Below, in pieces: positions 6,222 to 11,559 of a stretch of 11,559 nt of DNA. Numbering within the stretch: the stretch's first letter is position 1; each line of letters opens with the position of its first letter. Origin of the DNA: Cyanobacteriota bacterium. Lineage in GTDB: Bacteria > Cyanobacteriota > Cyanobacteriia > Phormidesmidales > Phormidesmidaceae. Position numbers and translations under genes: made by a program. The notes under the pieces are model-generated. The model saw nothing but the letters and a program-made list of their open reading frames with translations. It had not been told where the DNA came from and made no database searches. Where the stretch lies: contig JAIXUR010000016.1 in the NCBI GenBank assembly GCA_027483425.1, positions 1 to 11,559 of the forward strand, written 5' to 3'.

Positions 6222-6884
6222 TCAGTCTCCCAGATGTTGGCGGGCGGCACCAGCGACAATTTCAGAGTCATCTGTGGTGAGCTGTTGCAGAGCCGACTGG
6301 GCTTCAGGCTCAGAAAACTGCGCTAGGGCCTGCACTAGGCGATGGCGCACTTGCCAGTCGGGGTGGTTGGTATAGGTCAGCAGTAGGGGTAGGGCGCGAC
6401 TATCGCCTAGCTCTCCCAAGGAGCCAATGGCGGCGGTCGCGATCAGCTCATTGTCGGAGGTGAGTGCTTCTTGAAGCAGCTCAAAGGCATCGGGTTCGCC
6501 CAGTTCGCCCAGGGCGGCTACGATGCTAAATTTCACCAGCCATTCTGGGGTGCTGTGGTAAAGGGTCGCTAAGTCGGGGTACGCACTTTTGATCTGGAGT
6601 CCACCGATGGTATCTGCCGCTGCGGCCTGCACATCGGGTTCGGGATCGTTGGTCAGCGATCGCCGGAGGAGAGGTTCTGCAGTGGCTAAATCGTGCTGCC
6701 CCAGGCTGGCCATCTGGCTAATGGCGGCATAGCGTACCCGAGCATTGCCATCGTTGGCGGCCAATTGCACCAGGTCAAATGCTGCCGCTGGGTCGAGTTC
6801 GCGGAGTTGGTTGACGGCCCGTAGCCGATCCCCGTAGTCGTCGGAGTGGAGCAGTTCTCGAACCGAGTCTGGGGTAATAGCCAT
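6222..6884 (-). CDS. nblB: NblB-like HEAT-repeat phycobilisome degradation protein
   Basis: The 220-residue protein is built almost wholly of HEAT/PBS-lyase-type repeats of about 30 residues. Recognisable helices include DYGDRLRAVNQLREL (16-30), NARVRYAAISQMASLG (47-62), EPDVQAAAADTIGGL (82-96), LVKFSIVAALGELGE (116-130), LIATAAIGSLGELGD (147-161) and WQVRHRLVQAL (177-187). Length and the opening ITPDSVRELL..DDYGDRLRAVNQLR fit cyanobacterial NblB, related to CpcE-type phycobilin lyases and required for phycobilisome breakdown during nutrient starvation. The assignment rests on recalled similarity; another HEAT lyase-like protein is the alternative. No phycobilisome gene is nearby. It follows the CBS-domain gene on the same strand with 162 bases between, so separate transcription is likely. 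No clear ribosome binding site is seen. Confidence 0.72.
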   Translation of the reverse strand: MAITPDSVRELLHSDDYGDRLRAVNQLRELDPAAAFDLVQLAANDGNARVRYAAISQMASLGQHDLATAEPLLRRSLTNDPEPDVQAAAADTIGGLQIKSAYPDLATLYHSTPEWLVKFSIVAALGELGEPDAFELLQEALTSDNELIATAAIGSLGELGDSRALPLLLTYTNHPDWQVRHRLVQALAQFSEPEAQSALQQLTTDDSEIVAGAARQHLGD

Positions 6885-6956
6885 TTTGTAGAGATGAATA
6901 CAAAGCTGCTTCTTTTACTATCGACCATTTTGGGGATCGGCGATAGGGGGTGGGTT

Positions 6957-7050
6957 CGTGGGTGGGTGATCTGCTCTACCAGTTCATGCCTTACTCACCG
7001 GCCCACCCACGCTACCGGTGATCGATTACCCATCGGCCCACCCACGCTAC
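6957..7050. repeat. GTGGGTGGG repeats: two direct copies and one inverted arm
   Basis: The 17-mer CGGCCCACCCACGCTAC occurs at 6999-7015 and again at 7034-7050, 35 bases apart. The right copy contains the stop codon of the CBS-domain gene (7047-7049). The arm CGTGGGTGGG at 6957-6966 is exactly complementary to CCCACCCACG inside each copy (7002-7011 and 7037-7046), so a transcript could form either of two mutually exclusive 10-bp hairpins. It occupies the CBS-nblB gap and could end or modulate readthrough. Confidence 0.75.
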
Positions 7051-7511
7051 GTGTAGCTGTTGGCCATTTCGCGCACGATGTCGCCTCGGGTGAGGATGCC
7101 GACCACCTGCTTTTGACTATCGACGACGGGGAGTCGTCGCACCTTTTTGTCATGCATGAGGTGGGCTGCGTCGCGGAGCGATTTGTCGGGGGCAATGGTG
7201 ACGACGCGGTCGGTCATCACATCTTTGACCGATTGGCCCAGGGCTTTGTGGAGTTCTTGGTTGTACTGGGCGGGATTTTTCAGATAGATCACGCTGTCAA
7301 GCAGCATGATGTAGGCGGGCACATCGACTCCGGTGGTTTGCCACATCAGGTCAGACTCTGACAAAATGCCCACTAGGTCGCTGTCGGCATTGATGACCGG
7401 CAGCCCGCCGATATGGTTATCGGCCATCAGCTGAATGGCATCCTTCAGCACGGTGTCAGGAGTCACCGAGATCGGGTTTGGGGTCATCACATCTGCAACG
7501 GTTCTGGCCAT
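7047..7511 (-). CDS. Two-CBS-domain protein
   Basis: This 154-residue protein is simply a Bateman module. CBS1 spans about 1-57 (VADVMTPNPISV, HIGGLPVIN, LVGILSESDL) and CBS2 about 94-150 (VKDVMTDRVVTIAP, KKVRRLPVVD, VVGILTRGDIV). A 36-residue linker (58-93) with helical, hydrophobic character joins them. Paired CBS domains bind adenosyl ligands such as AMP, ATP or SAM and act as energy or redox sensors; stand-alone forms usually regulate a partner enzyme or transporter, which is not evident here. The ATG at 7511 lacks a strong Shine-Dalgarno. The gene lies 82 bases downstream of the M42 peptidase gene on the same strand, so an operon is possible but unproven. Confidence 0.88.
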   Translation of the reverse strand: MARTVADVMTPNPISVTPDTVLKDAIQLMADNHIGGLPVINADSDLVGILSESDLMWQTTGVDVPAYIMLLDSVIYLKNPAQYNQELHKALGQSVKDVMTDRVVTIAPDKSLRDAAHLMHDKKVRRLPVVDSQKQVVGILTRGDIVREMANSYT

Positions 7512-7593
7512 AGGGTTGGTTAAGTTCTGGGTGACTGGGTTATTGGGGGCTTAATTTCATTCTAGAAAAGGTTCTGAGTTAACCGGTTGGCTG

Positions 7594-8628
7594 TCACAGG
7601 TCGTTACAGTAGTGCTCTAAAATGTCGGCGCAGTGGGCGATCGCACCCAAATGGGCAATCTCATAGCCGTGGGTGTTGTGGGTGGGAAAGCTGAGGCAGG
7701 CGGCCCGCGACACATGGCCAAACTTCATGGCAATCGAGCCGTCGCTGCCAAAGCCACTGATCACCGCCATTTGAATGGGCAGATGATGCTGAGTGGCGGC
7801 CCGGCGCAGGTCGGCGTTGAGCCCTTCGTCGTAGAGCCCGTAGGCATCTTGGCTGAGGAGTACCGGCATGTCTCCGGGCTGGATCGGGTATTCCGCCGCC
7901 AGGGGGCAAATTTCTAGGGCAATCAGCGCCTCGAGGCGGTGGCGCTGGGAGAAATACAAGGCTCCTACGGCCCCCACTTCTTCCTTGGCTGAGGCCACTA
8001 GATACACGGTCACGGGCGGGTCCTGCAGCCGTTCGGCCAGCCTGAGCAAAATGGCTAGGGATGCCTTGTTGTCGAGGGTGTAGCTGGCGATGTAGTCACC
8101 CATGCGAAAGGGCAATTTGCGGTGCTTGCCCACCACGGCCCTTGTGCCGGGGCGAATGCCGGCGGCGGCGAGTTCCTGGGGCGATCGCTTGGTTTCGATC
8201 CAGGCGGTTTCCCAGGTGACGGGTTTGGTGTCTTGCTGGGCCTTTTGGGGCGACTCGTGGGACACATGGCGCGAACCAAAGCTCAAAATGCCGCTGATGG
8301 TGTGGTGATCCCCCAGTAAATCCACCACGCCCTCGCCGTAGACCCAGGGGAAGGAACCCCCCAGCTTGCGCACCGAAACTCGACCATCGGCGTAGATGCT
8401 TTTGACCAGGGTGCCGATCTCATCTTTGTGGGCGGTGATGGCGATCGCGCGGCTGTCGTCTTTCCCTGGAATTTTGGCAATCACGTTGTCGGCTTCGTCT
8501 CGCCAGTGGTCTACCCCGAGGCGGGCCAGGTCAGCCATCAAGCGCTGGTTAATTTCGTCTTCGGCACCGCTGGGGGAGTGGCACATGACGAGGTCGGAGA
8601 TGACGTTAAAGAGATCGTCGTGGGACAT
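7594..8628 (-). CDS. M42-family metallopeptidase (aminopeptidase/endoglucanase-like)
   Basis: The 344-residue protein matches M42 co-catalytic metallopeptidases in length and motif order. AHKDEIG has metal ligand His67 and Asp69, YTLDNK has bridging Asp186, AKEEVG has catalytic Glu216 and Glu217, LEI has Glu239 at the fourth ligand position, and PTHNTHGYE has His320 as the last ligand. Relatives remove N-terminal residues from peptides, often as large dodecamers; some were once named CelM or FrvX. The opening CHSPSGAED is also typical. Glu239 stands where many members have Asp, a tolerated swap in this clan. The ATG at 8628 is preceded by a C-rich sequence with no Shine-Dalgarno. It diverges from the PLD gene with 187 bases between. 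Confidence 0.85.
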   Translation of the reverse strand: MSHDDLFNVISDLVMCHSPSGAEDEINQRLMADLARLGVDHWRDEADNVIAKIPGKDDSRAIAITAHKDEIGTLVKSIYADGRVSVRKLGGSFPWVYGEGVVDLLGDHHTISGILSFGSRHVSHESPQKAQQDTKPVTWETAWIETKRSPQELAAAGIRPGTRAVVGKHRKLPFRMGDYIASYTLDNKASLAILLRLAERLQDPPVTVYLVASAKEEVGAVGALYFSQRHRLEALIALEICPLAAEYPIQPGDMPVLLSQDAYGLYDEGLNADLRRAATQHHLPIQMAVISGFGSDGSIAMKFGHVSRAACLSFPTHNTHGYEIAHLGAIAHCADILEHYCNDL

Positions 8629-8656
8629 GGGAGGAGGGATGGGGGAGTGAGTTTTA

Positions 8657-8715
8657 AGGGCTTAGTTTTGAGTGATGCGTTCTCTTGGCAACGCTCCCAC
8701 TCAAAACTCAACCCT
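8657..8715. repeat. Long nested inverted repeat between divergent genes
   Basis: AGTTTTGAGTG (8664-8674) is perfectly complementary to CACTCAAAACT (8698-8708). Inside it GCGTT (8677-8681) pairs with AACGC (8690-8694) around an 8-base loop. Outside it AGGG (8657-8660) pairs with CCCT (8712-8715). It lies in the 187-base gap between the M42 and PLD genes, about 30 bases from the M42 start. It could be an operator or a leader hairpin; divergent genes make a terminator unlikely. Confidence 0.7.
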
Positions 8716-8815
8716 CAAAATCTACCATTCACCCCTGGTTCACCCCTCTGTTCCCTCGCGTTAGCTCTCACGCTCATCTGGGCTTTCTAGGCGTAACGAA
8801 TTCTCTTCCCCCTCT

Positions 8816-10243
8816 GTGCGTCTACTACCAAAATCTCCTTGGCTGCGCTGGGGGATCGGGTTTGGGCTGGGGCTCCTGCTGTTTGTGGGGGTCAGTAGCC
8901 AGTTTCGCAGCGAGGCGACGCTGCCTACCCTCGATCCCCTGCCGCAAGATCCCTATATTCGAGCGTATTTTAACCAGAACCAGGCGGCCACCTACACCGA
9001 CCCCTATCGCCAGATCACTCGCCACGGCGATGATCTGGAGCAGGTGATCATAGATGCGATCGCCACAGCCCAAGTTTCCATTGATATCGCGGTCCATGAG
9101 TTTTCGCTGCCGGGCATTGCCCATGCCCTGGCGGAGCGCCGGGCGGCTGGGGTCGAGGTGCGCGTGGTGGTCGAGAACACCTACAGCACCCCCATGGCCC
9201 AGCGGAACCCAGGGGCGATCGCCCAGCTCGATGAGCACTACCAGGCCAAGGCCAACGACCTATACGCCTTTATCGATACCAACCAGGATGGAGCCCTGGG
9301 GGAGGAGGAATTGCGCGATCGCGATGCCCTCACCATTCTGGCCCAGGCCAACATTCCCCTGATCGACGACACCGCTGACGGCAGTAAGGGCAGTGGTTTA
9401 ATGCACCACAAGTTCATGGTGGTGGATGGCCGCACCGTGGTCACCGGCTCCGCCAACTGGACCCTGAGCTGCACCCACGGCGATTTTGCTAACCCTGACA
9501 GCCGAGGCAACGCCAACAGCCTGCTTGTCATCGACAGCCAACCCCTAGCCCAACGGTTTCAAGCCGAATTTAGCGACCTGTGGGGGGATGGCCCCGGCCG
9601 CAAACGAGACAGCTTGTTTGGGCTCCAAAAGCCCCACCGCCCCTCGGCCCTGATCGCAATCCCAGGCTCTGGTCTGGCTGTGCAGTTTTCGCCCGTTTCT
9701 AAAACCCAGCCCTGGGCCCAGAGCGTCAACGGGCTGATTGCCAAAACCCTGGGCCAGGCCACCCAGAGCGTGCACCTGGCGCTATTTGTATTTTCTGACC
9801 AGGCGATTAGTCAGCAGCTAGTGCCGGTCGCGAACCGGGGGGTGTCCATTCAAACCCTGATTGATCCCAGCTTTGCCTACCGGAGCTATAGCGAGGGGCT
9901 CGACATGCTGGGGGTGACCCTGCCAGATCACACCTGTAAGCGCGACAACAGCGTTCCTTGGGCCAACCCCATCACCACGGTGGGGGTGCCGGTTTTGCCC
10001 CCCGGCGACAAGCTGCACCACAAGTTTGCGGTGCTCGATCAAAACACGGTGATCGTCGGCTCCCAAAACTGGAGCCAGGCCGCCAACAACACCAACGACG
10101 AAAACCTGCTGGTGATTCGGAATCCTACGGTGGCCGCCCACTTTGAGCGGGAGTTTCAACGCTTGTACGATGGCGCTGAGTTGGGCATGACCCCGCAGCT
10201 TCAGGAGGCGATCGCCCGCCAAGCCGAACAATGCGGCCTGTAG
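8816..10243 (+). CDS. Membrane-anchored phospholipase D-like protein with two HKD motifs and an EF-hand loop
   Basis: The 475-residue protein opens with a signal anchor (WLRWGIGFGLGLLLFVGVSS, about 9-28), so the enzyme domain should lie outside the cytoplasmic membrane. Two PLD domains follow. The first HKD motif has His197, Lys199 and Asp204 with GSANW (211-215); the second has His401, Lys403 and Asp408 with GSQNWS (415-420). Both are intact, as in single-chain PLDs that cleave phosphodiesters of lipids or nucleic acids. A canonical calcium-binding EF-hand loop sits between the first beta-alpha unit and HKD1 (Asp154, Asn156, Asp158, Gly159, Leu161, Glu165). The start is a GTG at 8816; no other start codon precedes the signal anchor, and no Shine-Dalgarno is evident. 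Substrate is not readable from sequence; secreted nuclease and phospholipase remain equal options. Confidence 0.85.
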   Translation: MRLLPKSPWLRWGIGFGLGLLLFVGVSSQFRSEATLPTLDPLPQDPYIRAYFNQNQAATYTDPYRQITRHGDDLEQVIIDAIATAQVSIDIAVHEFSLPGIAHALAERRAAGVEVRVVVENTYSTPMAQRNPGAIAQLDEHYQAKANDLYAFIDTNQDGALGEEELRDRDALTILAQANIPLIDDTADGSKGSGLMHHKFMVVDGRTVVTGSANWTLSCTHGDFANPDSRGNANSLLVIDSQPLAQRFQAEFSDLWGDGPGRKRDSLFGLQKPHRPSALIAIPGSGLAVQFSPVSKTQPWAQSVNGLIAKTLGQATQSVHLALFVFSDQAISQQLVPVANRGVSIQTLIDPSFAYRSYSEGLDMLGVTLPDHTCKRDNSVPWANPITTVGVPVLPPGDKLHHKFAVLDQNTVIVGSQNWSQAANNTNDENLLVIRNPTVAAHFEREFQRLYDGAELGMTPQLQEAIARQAEQCGL

Positions 10244-10245
10244 CG

Positions 10246-10266
10246 GCCCGCTATCCCCTAGCGGGC
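10246..10266. terminator. Hairpin at the convergent end of the PLD and HTH genes
   Basis: GCCCGCTA (10246-10253) and TAGCGGGC (10259-10266) form a perfect 8-bp GC-rich stem with a 5-base loop, starting 3 bases after the PLD stop and spanning the stop of the opposing gene. Its place in a 14-base convergent gap fits a bidirectional transcription end, though neither strand has a T-run. Confidence 0.5.
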
Positions 10267-10590
10267 TGGCTTGCCAAACCAGATTGCTTTAGCCTCGCCC
10301 CAGTTGAGCCGATCGCCCAGGGAGTCCTGGGTGATTAACTCTTCCATATGGGCGGGCTTAAGCTCTAGCCAGCCCATGGTTTGCTGTAGGCTCCAGCGTC
10401 GATACTCAGCGATCGAACGCAGGTCGGACAGGGTAATGGTGGGTACCGGGCTGCTCAACCAGGCCCTCAGACTGGAGGATGGCACCTGCAAGGTCACGGC
10501 CAAGGCCCTGGGGCTCCGATAGGTTCTGAGCTCGAGCCGTAGCCAGGTGGCCAAGGTCTGCACATTCCAGGGATAGTAGTTTGTGATCAT
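10258..10590 (-). CDS. Small HTH (Xre/Cro-like) protein of unknown role
   Basis: I do not recognise a named family for this 110-residue protein. Residues 26-76 look like a lambda-repressor/Xre-type helix-turn-helix: SPRALAVTLQV then PSSSLRAWL (helices 2 and 3), TLSDLRSIAEYRRW (helix 4) and SLQQTMGWL (helix 5). Before it lies a Trp/Leu-rich segment (WNVQTLATWLRLEL, 8-21), and after it an uncharacterised tail. It would be a small DNA-binding regulator, but a purely structural helical bundle cannot be excluded. The ATG at 10590 has no clear Shine-Dalgarno. It is divergent from the two-headed HTH gene at 10981 across a 390-base regulatory region, the usual position for a regulator, though control of that gene is only inferred. 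Confidence 0.55.
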   Translation of the reverse strand: MITNYYPWNVQTLATWLRLELRTYRSPRALAVTLQVPSSSLRAWLSSPVPTITLSDLRSIAEYRRWSLQQTMGWLELKPAHMEELITQDSLGDRLNWGEAKAIWFGKPAR

Positions 10591-10634
10591 GGGGTTTAAA
10601 AACGTACCTTATAGTGGCTCATCCATTAAAGGCG

Positions 10635-10668
10635 GGGAACCCGACAAGTTCCCAAGTACCCCTAGGGG
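10635..10668. repeat. Two short inverted repeats upstream of the 10705 promoter
   Basis: GGGAAC (10635-10640) pairs with GTTCCC (10648-10653) around a 7-base loop. Next to it lies the perfect palindrome CCCCTAGGGG (10659-10668). Both sit 14-47 bases upstream of the -35 element at 10682, where activator or repressor sites would be expected. Confidence 0.45.
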
Positions 10669-10681
10669 GCATACGGAAATT

Positions 10682-10710
10682 TTGTACTGAGACCAATTTT
10701 CTTGTATAAA
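10682..10710 (+). promoter_or_regulatory. Strong sigma70-type promoter
   Basis: TTGTAC (10682-10687) and TATAAA (10705-10710) are separated by exactly 17 bases. The -35 matches four and the -10 five of six consensus bases, and the DNA around it is AT-rich. A start near 10717 would give a leader of about 265 bases before the ATG at 10981. This is the clearest promoter in the window. Confidence 0.6.
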
Positions 10711-10716
10711 ACATGG

Positions 10717-10980
10717 CCAGACTGTACCCAAATATGTCACTTTTCTATGTTTCGAGTGCGATCGGGAACATCCTTAGGGCTTTTGTCTGCGTAAACAACA
10801 GAGATTTTCGGGAAAGTCGATACCCCCAGTCGGGGTGTGCGCCCTGTGCCGTAGACGGTCGGCACAATTCTCCGATATTTTCGTGGCCAGAATTGTTCTA
10901 AATAATCCTGAGGACTATCCAGAGGACGGGTTTCTAAGCGATACTGGGGCAGTATCCTGAGGATTGTCCGGAGGATAGCG
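10717..10980 (+). other. Structured untranslated leader (or small RNA) upstream of the two-headed HTH gene
   Basis: Between the promoter and the ATG at 10981 there is no convincing reading frame, but there are several stems. ACCCC/GGGGT lies at 10822-10836, GTGCCG/CGGCAC at 10846-10865 (8-base loop), and ACAATTCT/AGAATTGT at 10864-10896 (8 bp, 17-base loop). A perfect GATACTG-GGG-CAGTATC hairpin lies at 10940-10956. The second and third stems share bases 10864-10865 and so compete slightly. I recognise no known riboswitch. It may be a regulatory leader or encode a separate small RNA. Confidence 0.4.
10905..10975 (+). promoter_or_regulatory. Direct repeats with four TCCNGAGGA boxes overlapping the ribosome binding site
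   Basis: Two 22-base direct repeats (10905-10926 and 10954-10975) agree at 19 of 22 positions, 49 bases apart. Each contains two 9-base boxes 12 bases apart: TCCTGAGGA then TCCAGAGGA in the first, TCCTGAGGA then TCCGGAGGA in the second. The last box contains GGAGGA, the Shine-Dalgarno for the ATG at 10981. The arrangement fits an operator or a translational control site acting on the downstream gene. Confidence 0.6.
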
Positions 10981-11556
10981 ATGAATACTGGGGAAATTGA
11001 TCGATTTCCGGTTGGCCAGCTCCAAGACCGCTATAGCCTGGCCCGCAGCGCTGTGTACAAGCGGATGCAGGATTTGGGCATTGCGCCGAAGAAGGTGGGG
11101 CAGCGATCGTACATTGATGCCCAAGAGCTGACCCTGATGGATGAACTGCATATGTTCATCAACCAAGGGGGCAGCGCCCCTGAGTTTATTGAGGCGCGGG
11201 GGCTGCGGCAGCGCCAGGGCAACCAGGGCAATGGCAATGGCCAGGCTGGGGGTGGATCTGCCTTGGCCACTAATCCTGGCGATTTTGGTGGGCTGATCAG
11301 CGCCATTGTGTCGGAGGTCGTGGGGCGGATTGGGTTTAACCAACCGGATCCGCTCAAGTATTTTGAAACCCTGGAGAACGCCGCTACGAAGGGTTGGCTG
11401 TTTAGCACCAGTGAGCTGGCCGGGTTGATGGATATGTCGCCTCGAGAAATAGAGGGTTACGGCGATCGCTTCGCCGAGGCCGGGTTTGTTTTCAGTCGGT
11501 CTGGGCGACGAAAAAATGGGGAGATTGCCTGGCGGGTCACAAAGCGTTTAAAATAA
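10981..11556 (+). CDS. Two-headed HTH protein, probable DNA-binding regulator
   Basis: This 191-residue protein appears to carry a DNA-binding fold at each end. Residues 8-60 resemble a MerR-type helix-turn-helix (FPVGQLQDRYSLARSAVYKRM, then GIAPKKVGQRSYIDAQEL and MDELHMFI). Residues 140-190 look like a second, winged-helix unit (FSTSELAGLMDMSPREIEGYG, then the basic wing SRSGRRKNGEIAWRVTKRLK). Between them lie a Gly/Asn/Gln linker (76-93) and an amphipathic helix (103-118) that could dimerise. Similar proteins occur in cyanobacteria as I recall, without a known role. The ATG is well supported: GGAGGA lies 5 bases upstream. It follows a strong promoter, a long leader and TCCNGAGGA boxes, suggesting tight and possibly self-directed control. 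The stop is TAA at 11554-11556, so it is complete. Confidence 0.7.
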   Translation: MNTGEIDRFPVGQLQDRYSLARSAVYKRMQDLGIAPKKVGQRSYIDAQELTLMDELHMFINQGGSAPEFIEARGLRQRQGNQGNGNGQAGGGSALATNPGDFGGLISAIVSEVVGRIGFNQPDPLKYFETLENAATKGWLFSTSELAGLMDMSPREIEGYGDRFAEAGFVFSRSGRRKNGEIAWRVTKRLK

Positions 11557-11559
11557 AAA

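Noticed and set aside
9238..9531. 97-codon minus-strand frame opposite the PLD gene
   Set aside because: It overlaps the conserved EF-hand and HKD1 coding region of the PLD gene and shows no family features.
10713..10901. 62-codon open frame starting ATGGCCAGACTG just after the strong promoter
   Set aside because: Its ATG would lie at or before the predicted transcript start, it has no ribosome binding site, the composition is unlike a real protein, and it runs through the hairpins of the leader.

Overview
The window looks like chromosomal DNA from a filamentous-type (Leptolyngbya/Nodosilinea-like) cyanobacterium. The octamer GCGATCGC (HIP1), a hallmark of cyanobacterial genomes, occurs close to twenty times. 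Several products belong to cyanobacterial families: an NblB-like HEAT protein, a DUF6439-like protein and a HATPase_c anti-sigma factor. The genus is inference only.

Layout, left to right. Positions 1-85 hold the 5' tip of an IS1-type transposase gene on the minus strand and its probable IS end. Four plus-strand genes follow: a GDSL/SGNH hydrolase (154-1179), a DUF4268-type protein whose nuclease half looks degenerate (1268-2359), a YchJ/SEC-C zinc protein (2406-2891), and a PlsC-type acyltransferase (about 3047-4042). The last two are separated by thirteen exact G-rich heptamers. Positions 4143-4307 carry tRNA-Thr(GGT) and tRNA-Tyr(GTA) on the minus strand. A small tail-anchored hypothetical (minus) diverges from a DUF6439-like gene (plus), which converges on an RsbW-like anti-sigma factor (minus).

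After a gene-free stretch of about 490 bases (5732-6221) come three minus-strand genes. In transcription order they are an M42 metallopeptidase, a two-CBS-domain protein and NblB. The M42 gene diverges from a membrane-anchored two-HKD phospholipase D-like protein that carries an embedded EF-hand loop (8816-10243). That gene converges on a small HTH protein (10258-10590). The window closes with a two-headed HTH protein (10981-11556) preceded by a strong sigma70-type promoter, a structured leader of about 260 bases, and four spaced copies of TCCNGAGGA.

Most of the window is a patchwork of unlinked core genes rather than a single pathway. NblB, the CBS protein and the anti-sigma factor all fit stress or nutrient signalling, but nothing here shows they act together. 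The signals most worth following are the promoter, leader and repeat arrangement feeding the terminal HTH gene, the loss of nuclease motifs in the DUF4268 protein, and the EF-hand inside the PLD protein. I see no CRISPR array, rRNA, prophage or obvious new defence operon.
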